This document shows, piece after piece, positions 1-7,621 of a DNA stretch of 10,644 nucleotides. The notes beneath the pieces are model-generated. The model was not told where the DNA came from. It ran no database searches and saw only the letters and a program-made list of their open reading frames with translations. Both the position numbers and the translations under genes were made by a program. The stretch is from Planctomycetaceae bacterium. GTDB taxonomy: Bacteria > Planctomycetota > Planctomycetia > Planctomycetales > Planctomycetaceae. Positions within the stretch are counted from its first letter, which is position 1. The number at the start of each line of letters is the position of its first letter. Location: contig CANJZR010000082.1 in assembly GCA_947479075.1 (NCBI GenBank), positions 1-10,644 on the forward strand. The letters run 5' to 3'.

Positions 1-151
1 AGTGCCCCAGAGGCGGTGTGGCATCAAACCGAAAGGTCGACAACTGGAGATTGTTCGGCTTGTCATTCGACCAGCTCGTCTGTCCGAGAACACATCCCGC
101 CAGCAGCCCAGCTGCGGATTGCGAGAGAAACTGTCGACGTGGAATTGTCAT
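1..151 (-). CDS. N-terminus of a Tat-exported protein, cut by the window edge
   Basis: Only the first 50 residues are visible; the gene continues past base 1. The ATG is at 151-149 on the minus strand, with GGAG 8 bases upstream as a plausible ribosome binding site. The protein starts MTIPRRQFLSQSAAGLLAGC. Arg5-Arg6 followed by QFL is a twin-arginine motif, and a short hydrophobic stretch follows at about residues 12-23. L17-A18-G19-C20 also fits a lipobox, so a Tat-exported lipoprotein is possible. The mature part reaches FRFDATPPLGH, a phrase I associate with planctomycete secreted proteins related to neutral ceramidases, but 50 residues are too few to assign a function. It is divergent from the MoxR gene across a 319-base spacer. 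The existence of the gene and its export signal is fairly well supported. The product is not identified. Confidence 0.7.
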   Translation of the reverse strand, partial: MTIPRRQFLSQSAAGLLAGCVLGQTSWSNDKPNNLQLSTFRFDATPPLGH

Positions 152-470
152 GGGCTGGGCTCCATTTGGAATTCGATGGACGAGTTCCAATTGCGGATGT
201 ACGAATCTCAGTGATTTAGATTCCCAGAGTGATGGAATTATCGCAAGGGAATCGAACAATACTCGAATCACACGTCTGGCGGGCATTGGCCGTAATTCGC
301 CCTCGGCCAGACCTCGAAATGACATCGATTCAAGGTCTGAGAGTGCTGTCATTCATTGTCTGCGACGCGGTCAACTGAGAAATGGAACAGGAAGACACTC
401 GCCGTGGAGGCGGTGACACCCCATAATTGGCCGGACTCGAATCTCTCCGTTCCCGAAAGCCAGCTGGCCG
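152..470. promoter_or_regulatory. Divergent intergenic region with inverted repeats
   Basis: This 319-base spacer separates two divergent genes and must hold both promoters, although I could not place convincing -35/-10 pairs. It contains a stem-loop at 274-312: GTCTGGC-GGGC (274-284) pairs with GCCC (299-302) and GCCAGAC (306-312), leaving a 3-base bulge. The right arm is shared with a second 7-bp pair, CAGACCT (308-314) with AGGTCTG (333-339), so the two folds exclude each other. AATGACA (318-324) and TGTCATT (347-353) form another 7-bp pair. Short pairs like the last two can occur by chance in a region this long. No gene is supported here. Confidence 0.4.
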
Positions 471-1478
471 ATGAATCCCTCTGTTGAAATCGATGGCGTA
501 CGCCTGCACCTCTCGCATCCTGACACCTCGTCGGGAGACTGGATTGGCCAACGCGAAGTTCTGAAACAGCTGCTCGCCTGCTGGCTGGTCGTGGATGAGC
601 GGGACTTTCCGCTGGCTCCGCGTTTGATCGGCTCGCCCGGGATCGGCAAGACGACACTCGCCATCGCCGCTGCCCATGCCCGGAAGCAGGAGCTGTACAT
701 CTACCAATGCACGTCGGATACCCGCCCTGAGGATTTGCTGGTGACGCCGGTTCTGGCGGAGAGCGGCAAGATCCAGTATCAGGCGAGCCAGCTGGTGACC
801 GCGATGATCCGCGGCGGTGTGTGCGTCCTCGACGAAGGGAACCGCATGAACGAAAAGTCGTGGGCCAGTCTGGCCCCGCTGCTCGATCATCGCCGATATG
901 TGGAGTCCATCGTCGCGGGAATCACGATCCACGCCCATCCGAACTTCCGCTGTGCAGTCACGATGAACGAGGACGACTCGACCTACGAGATCCCCGACTA
1001 CATCCTCAGCCGTCTGCAGCCGACACTGACACTCGGCCATCCTTCGCGGCAGGACGAGATGTCGATCCTGAAATATCACCTGCCGTTTGCTGATGATGAG
1101 ATGCTGAACCTGACCGTCGAGTTCCTGCAGAACTCGCACGAGTTGAAACTCGATTTCTCCACGCGGGATGGCATCAACGTGCTGCGTTACGCCATCAAAC
1201 GCGTCGCCAGCGAGCCAGATCACCCGCTCTCGAAGGACGCTGCCTGGCGAGAGGCGCTTAAGGCGTGTCTGGGCGATGATGCGATGGACCTGCAGACACT
1301 GGCCGATCGCAAGAGCCAGGCCCTCGGGGGGAACTCGATCCCCATGGGGCTGGGTGATTTCTTCTTCGATCCCAACAGCCCTCTGCATCCCGATTACGAC
1401 GAGGATGAAGAGGACGAAGACGACCTCGACGATGACCTGGATGACGACGAGGAAGACGTCGAAGATGACGAGAAATAA
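471..1478 (+). CDS. MoxR-type AAA+ ATPase with acidic C-terminal tail
   Basis: The product is a cytoplasmic AAA+ ATPase of the MoxR group, 335 residues. These proteins usually act as chaperones that remodel or insert cofactors into partner complexes, often with a von Willebrand A-domain protein. Walker A is GSPGIGKTT (54-62) and Walker B is VCVLDE (117-122). The sensor-1 asparagine is probably N166 in AVTMNEDD, and R181 in ILSRLQP is the likely arginine finger. Residues 308-335 form a tail in which 23 of 28 residues are Asp or Glu. It may be a flexible contact region, but its role is inferred. ATG 471 is the first start after an in-frame stop at 414-416; the ribosome binding site is weak. No VWA gene lies next to it: the downstream gene is convergent, 26 bases away. 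The family call is firm, but the client is unknown. Confidence 0.9.
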   Translation: MNPSVEIDGVRLHLSHPDTSSGDWIGQREVLKQLLACWLVVDERDFPLAPRLIGSPGIGKTTLAIAAAHARKQELYIYQCTSDTRPEDLLVTPVLAESGKIQYQASQLVTAMIRGGVCVLDEGNRMNEKSWASLAPLLDHRRYVESIVAGITIHAHPNFRCAVTMNEDDSTYEIPDYILSRLQPTLTLGHPSRQDEMSILKYHLPFADDEMLNLTVEFLQNSHELKLDFSTRDGINVLRYAIKRVASEPDHPLSKDAAWREALKACLGDDAMDLQTLADRKSQALGGNSIPMGLGDFFFDPNSPLHPDYDEDEEDEDDLDDDLDDDEEDVEDDEK

Positions 1479-1504
1479 GTCTCGTCACTTTTACGGCGTT
1501 GTGA

Positions 1505-2299
1505 TCACTGCCCCTGACGCGCGAGGCGATTGCCGACCTGATCGAGGATCGCCAGTTTCCCGCCAAAGGTCTTCCGCAGGTTCTCCGGCGTGAAGACCTC
1601 GGACACCGGCCCCGATGCGACCAGCCGCATATTGAGCAGCAGCACATCGTCGAAGTATTCGGGGACCGTTTGCAGGTCATGATGCACAACCAGAGCGGTC
1701 TTCCCTTGTGAGCGGAGTTCACGCAGCAGATTCACGATCGCCCGCTCCGTACTCGCATCGACTCCGGCAAAGGGTTCGTCCATCAGGTACAGATCGGCCC
1801 CCTGCACCAATGCCCGGGCGAGGAACACCCGCTGCTGCTGTCCTCCCGACAGCTGGCTGATCTGCCGTGGAGCGAACTCAGCCAGTCCGACCTTGTCGAG
1901 GGCCTCCAGCGCGATCGCCTTCCACTTGCGAGTCACCGGCCAGAACCATCCGATCTGCCGATAAAGCCCCATTGCCACGACATCGAGGGCCGTGACCGGG
2001 AAGTCCCAGTCAACAGTCGTCCGCTGCGGGACATAGGCCACCCGGCCCCGCTGCTCCTTATATGGCTTCCCGAAGAATCGCACGCCGCCCGCGACCTTGG
2101 GAATCAGATCGAGCGAGGCCTTGATGAGCGTACTTTTTCCTGCTCCGTTTGGCCCGACGATCGCCACCAGTCGACCAGGCTGGGCCTTATAGTCAATGTC
2201 CCACACGACCGGTCGCCGGTGATAGGCGACGGTCATGTCGTGCAGCGACAGCGGTGACCATTCCGGATGATCGTCAGATCCCCGGACAGGGGCAGACAT
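1505..2299 (-). CDS. Mn/Zn/Fe-type metal ABC transporter, ATP-binding protein
   Basis: This 264-residue nucleotide-binding subunit would drive metal ion transport across the inner membrane together with a permease and a periplasmic metal-binding protein. All ABC motifs are intact: Walker A GPNGAGKST (49-57), Q-loop Q92 in YVPQR, signature LSGGQ (150-154), Walker B LYLMDEP (170-176) and H-loop H207 in VVHHDL. The segment YVPQRTTVDWDFPVTALDVV (89-108) and the following MGLYRQIGWFWP are typical of the MntB/TroB/SitB branch, which carries manganese, zinc or iron. The metal cannot be told from this subunit. The start is ATG at 2299-2297. The family usually sits in an operon with its permease, but here it is alone: MoxR is convergent downstream and alkA is divergent upstream. 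Its partners must be elsewhere in the genome or lost. Confidence 0.9.
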   Translation of the reverse strand: MSAPVRGSDDHPEWSPLSLHDMTVAYHRRPVVWDIDYKAQPGRLVAIVGPNGAGKSTLIKASLDLIPKVAGGVRFFGKPYKEQRGRVAYVPQRTTVDWDFPVTALDVVAMGLYRQIGWFWPVTRKWKAIALEALDKVGLAEFAPRQISQLSGGQQQRVFLARALVQGADLYLMDEPFAGVDASTERAIVNLLRELRSQGKTALVVHHDLQTVPEYFDDVLLLNMRLVASGPVSEVFTPENLRKTFGGKLAILDQVGNRLARQGQ

Positions 2300-2655
2300 G
2301 AGGGATTTCCAGCGGGTTGGAGTTGCAGATCAAGGCGATGTCATCATATCCCTCGGATGATCAGTCCACGAGCCTGCGTTGCATCCGAGTATCCCGGTCT
2401 GGAGAATTGCGTGGTCAGCGAGCCCTATTGGGGAGGGGGAAGAGAGAAGAGAAGTGGGACACGGATTTCACGGATGGCACAGATTCAGCAAGAGTCTGGA
2501 CGGTTCTCCCCCATCCTGAGAATCGAAATCCCCTCGCTATCATGTGACACCACTCCCGTTCAAACGTATCTAACAGCAGAGCCTCCCCATCTGTGTCATC
2601 CGTAAAATCGGTGTCCCCCATTCCTGCTGAACTCTGATCCATCCGCGACCACCTC
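2300..2655. promoter_or_regulatory. Divergent spacer between the ABC ATPase and the glycosylase gene
   Basis: This 356-base spacer separates two divergent genes and must contain their promoters. Most of its right half is the inverted-repeat element at 2456-2617, which ends 38 bases before the glycosylase start. TCATC (2341-2345) and GATGA (2356-2360) form a weak dyad 42 bases upstream of the ABC gene start. That could be a metal-regulator operator, but it is too short to name. No gene is supported here. Confidence 0.4.
2456..2617. repeat. 162-bp MITE-like element with 29-bp terminal inverted repeats
   Basis: Bases 2456-2484 and the reverse complement of 2589-2617 match at 26 of 29 positions. 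The arms contain GGGACAC, then an ACGGAT core, then CACAGAT. The 104 bases between the arms have no convincing coding potential. Arms reading like ACGGATxxCACAGAT resemble short dispersed inverted repeats that I have seen between genes in several bacterial phyla. That resemblance is from memory and was not searched. The structure is what a miniature inverted-repeat element or a long hairpin repeat would give. No clear target-site duplication is visible. Confidence 0.65.
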
Positions 2656-3324
2656 ATGGCCTCCAAGAATCCAACCCGCGAGATCCCCACCGAGCATCTG
2701 GACGCTGCGGCGGGGCATCTGCGCAAGCGGGACAAGGTCATGCGGCGAATCATTGATCGTCATGGACCGTGTCAGATCAAACTCGAAGCTGACCCGTTTC
2801 CCGTTCTCGTCCGCTCGATCATCGCCCAGCAAATCTCCACAGCGGCGGCTCATTCGATTGGAAGACGGCTGACGACATTGCGAGGCCGCAAGAAGCTTTC
2901 GCCGCAGTGGGTCCTGGGCAGCTCAGACGAAGAACTGCGAGGGTGCGGCCTCTCGCCACAGAAGTTGCGATATATGCGAGATCTGGCCAGCAAGGTGTCG
3001 AGCCGGGAGGTGAATCTGACATCGATCCACGAAATGTCAGATGCCGATATCACCGCGGAACTGACCAAGGTCCTCGGCATCGGAGTCTGGACCGCTCAGA
3101 TGTTTCTGATCTTCTCGCTCGGTCGGCTCGATGTGCTGCCCACGGGTGACCTGGGCGTGCGTGCCGCGATCGAGCGCGAGTATCAGCTGCCCGCTCACCC
3201 GACTCCCAAGCAGTGCGAAGAGATCGCGGCCCCGTGGCGTCCTTATGCCTCGATCGCCAGCTGGTATCTGTGGCGCAGCTCCGATGCAAAGCTGACCCCC
3301 GAACAACAAGAAATGTGGAGCTGA
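2656..3324 (+). CDS. alkA: AlkA-like DNA-3-methyladenine glycosylase (HhH-GPD)
   Basis: This base-excision repair enzyme removes alkylated purines such as 3-methyladenine from DNA, leaving an abasic site. It has 222 residues, so it is a short HhH-GPD form lacking the N-terminal domain of E. coli AlkA. The start of the glycosylase domain is seen in PFPVLVRSIIAQQIS (47-61). The helix-hairpin-helix carries LGIGVWTA (140-147). The conserved catalytic aspartate is D165 in LPTGDLGVRAA, as expected for a monofunctional glycosylase. ATG 2656 is the natural start, but no good Shine-Dalgarno precedes it. Its end overlaps the likely GTG start of recG by 10 bases, which suggests one mRNA and translational coupling of two repair genes. 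The enzyme class is confident; the precise damage spectrum is not known. Confidence 0.9.
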   Translation: MASKNPTREIPTEHLDAAAGHLRKRDKVMRRIIDRHGPCQIKLEADPFPVLVRSIIAQQISTAAAHSIGRRLTTLRGRKKLSPQWVLGSSDEELRGCGLSPQKLRYMRDLASKVSSREVNLTSIHEMSDADITAELTKVLGIGVWTAQMFLIFSLGRLDVLPTGDLGVRAAIEREYQLPAHPTPKQCEEIAAPWRPYASIASWYLWRSSDAKLTPEQQEMWS

Positions 3325-5420
3325 CGATTACCGACCTTTCGTCTGGCGATGATCCCCTGCTGACACCGGTGCAATACTTATCCGGCGTGGGGCCTGCACG
3401 GGCAGCGATTCTGGCCAAGCTGGAGATTTTCACCGTCGGTGACCTGCTGTGGCATCTGCCACGTGATGTTCTCGACCTGTCGCAAGTGAAGAAGGTCACC
3501 GAACTCGTCGAAGGGGCCATGCAGAGTGTGCGTGGAGTCGTCTGTGACCTCGATGCTCGCATGACGAGTAGCGGCAAGCACATGACGACGACACTTCTCG
3601 ACTGCGAGGGTCAGTATGTGCGGGCTTCGTGGTTTAACCAGCCGTGGATGTTCCGCAAGCTGCAGATGGAGCAGTTGTTGCTCATGGCCGGTAAGCCCAA
3701 GAAGCGAGATGGCCGGTGGGAGTTTTCGCATCCCCAGCTGCAGTGGCTGAGTGATGAGGACCGCGAATCGGGGTTCGGGGTCTTGCCGCGTTACCCACTG
3801 ACGGAGGGGATTCAGCAGGCTGAGATGCGGCGGCTGACAGCGCTGGCCGTCGACGAGTTTGCTGAGTTGGTCCCCGAGCACCATTACCCCAAAGCTCTGG
3901 AGAAGTGGAAGATCGTCGACATTGGTCAGGCCCTCCGCGGGCTGCACAAACCGAGTACTGTCGACGAGTATCTGGCGGGACGGCGGCGACTGTTGTGGGA
4001 CGACCTGTTCGAGTTCCAGGTGGGGCTGGCTCTGCGACGCCGGGCCTGGATCTCACACTCACAGGCCCCTCCGATAGAGATCACAGCGAAAGTCGATGCC
4101 CGCATTCGTCGGCTGTTCCCCTTCTCGCTGACCGAAGGGCAGGAGCAGGCCATCCGCGACGTGACAGCGGATCTGGCAACCGGGCACGCGATGCACCGCC
4201 TGATCCAAGCCGATGTCGGGGCGGGAAAAACCGTCATCGCGATCTATGCGTTACTCGCAGCTGTAGCGGGCGGATGGCAGGGAGCGTTGATGACGCCGAC
4301 AGAGCTGCTGGCGACACAGCACTGGGACACGTTGCAATCGGTACTCGCTCAGAGCCGAGTGAAACGGGCCCTCCTGACCGGTCGTATCGGTGCCAAAGAT
4401 CAACGCGAAGTTCACGCAGGGCTGCAATCGGGTGACATCCAGCTGGTGGTCGGAACACAGGCGATCATTCAGGAAAAAGTGAAGTTCGCGAACCTCGGGC
4501 TGGTTGTCATTGATGAACAGCATAAGTTCGGGGTTGCACAGCGGGCGACCTTCTCCGAACAAGAAGGTCATTCGCCGCACATTCTGGTCATGACCGCCAC
4601 GCCGATTCCTCGCAGCTTGTGCCTCACGCAGTTCGGCGACCTCGACCTGACGCTGGTCAAGGACTTGCCCCCTGGACGACAGCGCGTGGTCACCAGCCGC
4701 GTGATCGGTCCGGGAAATCGGAAGAGGTGCTGGGACTTTATTCGCCAGAAGCTGAGCGAGGGCCGCCAGCTCTACATCGTCAGCCCGCGAGTCGATGGCG
4801 GCACCGAAGAGGGTGAACAGCAGGGAGTGGAGCAGATCTACCGCGAGCTGCCACAGACGGAACTCACCGGGTTCAAGGTCGGGATGGTGCATGGTCAGAT
4901 GGATGGCCAGCTGCGGGCTGAGACGATGGCTCAGTTTCGCGAGGGAGAGATCCAGGCCCTCGTGGCGACGACCGTCATCGAAGTCGGTGTCGATGTCCCG
5001 AATGCCACTCTCATGGTGATCCTCGACGCCGAGCGATTCGGGCTCTCCCAACTTCATCAGTTGCGGGGACGCATCGCACGTGGCAAGTATCAGGGGTACT
5101 GCTTTCTGATCTCTGATTCCGACACCGCTGAATCGGTGACGCGTCTGCATGCCATGGAGCAGACCAGTGACGGGTTTCAGATCGCTGAAGTCGACTTTGA
5201 AATGCGAGGTCCGGGGGATGCACTGGGAACGCGGCAAAGCGGGAGCCTGCCTCTGCGGATCGCCGATCTGATTCGTGATCACGATCTCCTGGTCGAGACT
5301 CGCGCCGCCGCACAGAGCCTGCTCAAGACCGAGGCGATCGACCGACCTGAGTTCGCTCCCCTCAAACTCAAAGTCCTCGACCGCTTTGGTCAGCTCATGG
5401 ACCTCCAACGCGGCGGGTAA
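3315..5420 (+). CDS. recG: ATP-dependent DNA helicase RecG
   Basis: RecG is a superfamily 2 double-strand DNA translocase that reverses stalled replication forks and processes branched recombination intermediates. The likely start is GTG 3315, giving 701 residues. An in-frame ATG at 3213 would add 34 residues lying wholly within the glycosylase gene. The N-terminal wedge region begins at LLTPVQYLSGVGPARAAIL, matching the usual RecG opening. Walker A is ADVGAGKT with Lys305, motif II is DEQH (400-403) followed by KFGV, and motif III is MTATPIPRSL. The C-terminal helicase half has VATTVIEVGVDVPNAT and motif VI at 582-590, reading QLRGRIARG. Most RecG proteins I know have QLRGRVGRG, so this is a mild variant that keeps both arginines. 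The gene looks intact and is probably cotranscribed with the upstream glycosylase. Confidence 0.95.
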   Translation: MELTITDLSSGDDPLLTPVQYLSGVGPARAAILAKLEIFTVGDLLWHLPRDVLDLSQVKKVTELVEGAMQSVRGVVCDLDARMTSSGKHMTTTLLDCEGQYVRASWFNQPWMFRKLQMEQLLLMAGKPKKRDGRWEFSHPQLQWLSDEDRESGFGVLPRYPLTEGIQQAEMRRLTALAVDEFAELVPEHHYPKALEKWKIVDIGQALRGLHKPSTVDEYLAGRRRLLWDDLFEFQVGLALRRRAWISHSQAPPIEITAKVDARIRRLFPFSLTEGQEQAIRDVTADLATGHAMHRLIQADVGAGKTVIAIYALLAAVAGGWQGALMTPTELLATQHWDTLQSVLAQSRVKRALLTGRIGAKDQREVHAGLQSGDIQLVVGTQAIIQEKVKFANLGLVVIDEQHKFGVAQRATFSEQEGHSPHILVMTATPIPRSLCLTQFGDLDLTLVKDLPPGRQRVVTSRVIGPGNRKRCWDFIRQKLSEGRQLYIVSPRVDGGTEEGEQQGVEQIYRELPQTELTGFKVGMVHGQMDGQLRAETMAQFREGEIQALVATTVIEVGVDVPNATLMVILDAERFGLSQLHQLRGRIARGKYQGYCFLISDSDTAESVTRLHAMEQTSDGFQIAEVDFEMRGPGDALGTRQSGSLPLRIADLIRDHDLLVETRAAAQSLLKTEAIDRPEFAPLKLKVLDRFGQLMDLQRGG

Positions 5421-5439
5421 TCCTCCCCATTGAGAGCGG

Positions 5440-5456
5440 CAGGCGTCAGCCTGACG
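5440..5456. repeat. Short palindromic intergenic sequence
   Basis: Downstream of recG, CAGGC (5440-5444) can pair with GCCTG (5449-5453) across a GTCA loop, and CGTCAG (5444-5449) with CTGACG (5451-5456). There is no T-run, so this is not a typical intrinsic terminator. Short GC-rich palindromes of this kind are often dispersed repeats. That reading is an inference that a genome-wide search could settle. Confidence 0.3.
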
Positions 5457-5606
5457 AGGCCCTCAACCGACTCCAGACTGCACGGCCAGCCGTATGCCAG
5501 GTAAAGCTGAGAGCCGGTTACTCAGCATCAATTCCTGATTCAGACTTCACCCCAGTCACATCAATTGGTAATGATGGGTGTCTATCGTCTGGTTCTGGGG
5601 ACCTGT

Positions 5607-6998
5607 ATGTTGACGTTCTTTGATCGCCTTGGAAGTTCACGGCGCGACTTTCTTAAAGCGGGCGCATGGACGCTCGGAGGATCGCTGCTACCCGGGCTGG
5701 GGACGAATACGGTATTGGGAGGTGATCTCTCGCACCTCGCCACGGGACGCTCGGTGGTGTTCTTATTCCTGCATGGCGGTCCGAGCCAGATCGAGACTTT
5801 CGATCCCAAGATGACAGCTCCGACGGGGATCAGCAGCGTGACCGGTGAGGTCTCGACGAAGTTGCCGGGGGTGACCTTCGGCAGCACGTTCACGCGGCTG
5901 GCATCGCTGGCGGACAGGTTTTCAGTTGTGCGTTCGTTCCAGACGGGGGATGGAAACCACGACATTAAGCCCGTTGTCGGAGCTGCGACTGGCGGAGCCA
6001 ACCTGGGCTCGCTCTATGCCCGTGTTGCCGGGCAGAACCGTTCGCAGAGCGGGATGCCGACGAATGCGCTGCTCTATCCTCAGTCGGTGGTCTCCGACAC
6101 GATGCCCGGGATCACTGGGTTTGGTGATCTGCAATCAAGTGGTCCGTTAGGCAGCGGTTATACGCCCTTCACGCCGAGTACCGGCGGCGCGATGCAGGAG
6201 AACCTCAAGCTCCAGCTGCCAATGGATCGACTGGGCGATCGCAAGGCGTTGCTGGCTGGTCTCGACCAGTTGCGAGGAGGTTTGGAGAGTGCGGGCCTGG
6301 GCACCGGCATCGACTCCATCCGGCAGCAGGCCTACGACACACTGCTGGGGGGAGTCGCGGATGCGTTCGACGTCAGTAAGGAATCACCCGCGACGATCGC
6401 CCGTTACGACACAGCTCCCCTCGTCCGCCCCGATCAGATCAATCGCAAATGGAACAACTACAACAACTATGTGGATAACGCGAAGTCACTGGGCAAGCTG
6501 ATGTTGCTGGCCCGCCGGCTGTGCGAGCGCGGCTGTGGGTTTGTCACGGTCACGACCTCGTTCGTCTGGGACATGCACGCGGATGCCAACAACGCGACAA
6601 TGGACGAGGGTATGCGTTACATGGGGATCCCGCTCGACTATGCGGTCTCGGCATTCCTCGAAGATGTCCGCGATCGTGGATTAAGTGACAAGATTCTGCT
6701 GGTCATGTGTGGTGAGATGGGCCGCACCCCGATGCTGAACAGTCGAGGCGGCCGTGACCATTGGGGCGGGCTCGCACCTCTGCTGCTGGCAGGCGGAGGT
6801 TTTCCTTCCGGCCACGTCATCGGCCAGTCGAATCGTCAGGCGGCCGAACCACAGACCACGCCCATCCGGATTCCCAATCTCGTTTCCACCATCATGAACA
6901 CACTGATTGATGTGCCCCAGCTGCGACTGGTGACAGGGATGCCGAAAGAGGTGATCCAGGCCGCGACCGGAGCGGATCGAATTGAGGATATGGCCTGA
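5607..6998 (+). CDS. Tat-exported DUF1501 family protein
   Basis: This 463-residue protein belongs to DUF1501, a family very abundant in planctomycetes and related to the sulfatase/alkaline phosphatase fold. Its enzymatic role is not established. The twin-arginine leader is SSRRDFLKAG, with R12-R13, followed by a hydrophobic stretch to about residue 39, so it should act outside the cytoplasmic membrane. Family motifs are HGGPSQIETFDPK (56-68), DMH (322-324), GEMGRTP (369-375) and RDHWG with H385. ATG 5607 was chosen because family members open MLTFFDRxxxxRRDFL and GGGGA lies 5 bases upstream. Earlier in-frame starts (TTG 5565, ATG 5571, ATG 5574) only add residues before the Tat motif. DUF1501 genes often sit beside DUF1549/DUF1553 cytochrome-type genes, but this one stands alone. 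Confidence 0.9.
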   Translation: MLTFFDRLGSSRRDFLKAGAWTLGGSLLPGLGTNTVLGGDLSHLATGRSVVFLFLHGGPSQIETFDPKMTAPTGISSVTGEVSTKLPGVTFGSTFTRLASLADRFSVVRSFQTGDGNHDIKPVVGAATGGANLGSLYARVAGQNRSQSGMPTNALLYPQSVVSDTMPGITGFGDLQSSGPLGSGYTPFTPSTGGAMQENLKLQLPMDRLGDRKALLAGLDQLRGGLESAGLGTGIDSIRQQAYDTLLGGVADAFDVSKESPATIARYDTAPLVRPDQINRKWNNYNNYVDNAKSLGKLMLLARRLCERGCGFVTVTTSFVWDMHADANNATMDEGMRYMGIPLDYAVSAFLEDVRDRGLSDKILLVMCGEMGRTPMLNSRGGRDHWGGLAPLLLAGGGFPSGHVIGQSNRQAAEPQTTPIRIPNLVSTIMNTLIDVPQLRLVTGMPKEVIQAATGADRIEDMA

Positions 6999-7042
6999 TC
7001 GAGAATGATTGGGAGGCATCAGGGAATCGCGGAGTAGCTCCA

Positions 7043-7231
7043 GTGGCTCTTATGACAGGCGTCCATCCTGAGATCGCCTCTTATGGCAAGCCACGCCGGT
7101 GGGCCGCAGAGCTGGCCAACTGGTGCCACTCTGCAATCCAGTTACGGATCAACACCCAGACCGGTGGATTTGGAGACAAAACGCCCTATGGAAGTCATTC
7201 CATGCCACGTCTGACTGGAAAGCAGGAGTAA
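7043..7231 (+). CDS. Doubtful 62-codon open frame
   Basis: This GTG-initiated frame fills most of the gap between the DUF1501 and SUKH genes and ends 3 bases before the SUKH start. The product contains RRWAAELANWCHSAIQLRI and resembles nothing I can name. There is no clear ribosome binding site before 7043, although an ATG at 7052 is an alternative. It may be a small leader gene, the eroded end of an older gene, or chance. I would not rely on it. Confidence 0.2.
   Translation: MALMTGVHPEIASYGKPRRWAAELANWCHSAIQLRINTQTGGFGDKTPYGSHSMPRLTGKQE
7224..7228 (+). promoter_or_regulatory. Shine-Dalgarno of the SUKH gene
   Basis: AGGAG lies 6 bases before ATG 7235. It is one of the strongest ribosome binding sites in the window, in contrast to the weak sites of most other genes here, and it supports the chosen start. 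Confidence 0.6.
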
Positions 7232-7234
7232 ACG

Positions 7235-7621
7235 ATGCCAGAAGTCTATCTGTTTGATGATTTCGAACGTTTCGCCGGATTTCGGTTTCCAGATAGCTAT
7301 TTGGATTTAGTGAAGGCCGGATTACCTGACATTGAACCGTGGTGGTGGCTTGCCCCACACAAAGAGAGCTCTACTTTTTGGGCTGATACACTCAAAGAGC
7401 AATTCCCCTATCGAGAACTTATCCCGTTTGCCAAAGACGGTGGGTCGGATGATGTGGCATGCTTCGACGGTGCCGACTCGTCAAGTAACCCGAAAGTGCT
7501 TTACATCCACAGCTTCTGCTCTCCGGGTTACGAGAGTCGAGGCGAAGCAAAGGACTTCACCGAGTGGCTTCGGCAAATCGAGGAAGTATCGAAGGAATTT
7601 AAGGCAACAGAGAATGAGTAA
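7235..7621 (+). CDS. SMI1/KNR4 (SUKH) family protein
   Basis: The product has 128 residues, normal for a single SUKH domain. The family signature is visible as FRFPDSYLDLVKAGLP near residues 17-32, then LIPFAKDGGSDDVACFDG in the middle, and DFTEWL near the C-terminus, where the domain normally ends. In bacteria SUKH proteins are best known as cytoplasmic immunity proteins that bind and neutralise polymorphic toxins, though many have no known toxin. There is no signal peptide or membrane segment. The gene ends inside the start of kptA: the kptA ATG at 7614 precedes the SUKH stop at 7619-7621, an 8-base overlap that implies translational coupling. Hand counts in this couplet give lower G+C than flanking genes, hinting at later acquisition. 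The family is confident; the role here is inferred only from context. Confidence 0.8.
   Translation: MPEVYLFDDFERFAGFRFPDSYLDLVKAGLPDIEPWWWLAPHKESSTFWADTLKEQFPYRELIPFAKDGGSDDVACFDGADSSSNPKVLYIHSFCSPGYESRGEAKDFTEWLRQIEEVSKEFKATENE

Noticed and set aside
1..219. Plus-strand open frame entering from the left edge with a CSACH heme-like motif
   Set aside because: The minus strand of 1-151 encodes a convincing twin-arginine leader with a ribosome binding site, so the CxxCH motif is most likely a chance reading of the opposite strand.
330..1388. Long minus-strand open frame of 352 codons
   Set aside because: It lies antisense to the MoxR ATPase, whose Walker motifs are intact, and its translation resembles no protein family. 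It is a byproduct of high G+C codon bias.
4251..5408. Minus-strand open frame of 385 codons within recG
   Set aside because: It is antisense to the helicase domain of recG, which has all its motifs; the translation has no recognisable domain.
7332..7613. N-terminal extension of KptA by 94 residues
   Set aside because: It overlaps the SUKH gene in another frame, and the KptA family begins at about MSNATDLSKTVSHALRH, encoded from 7614.
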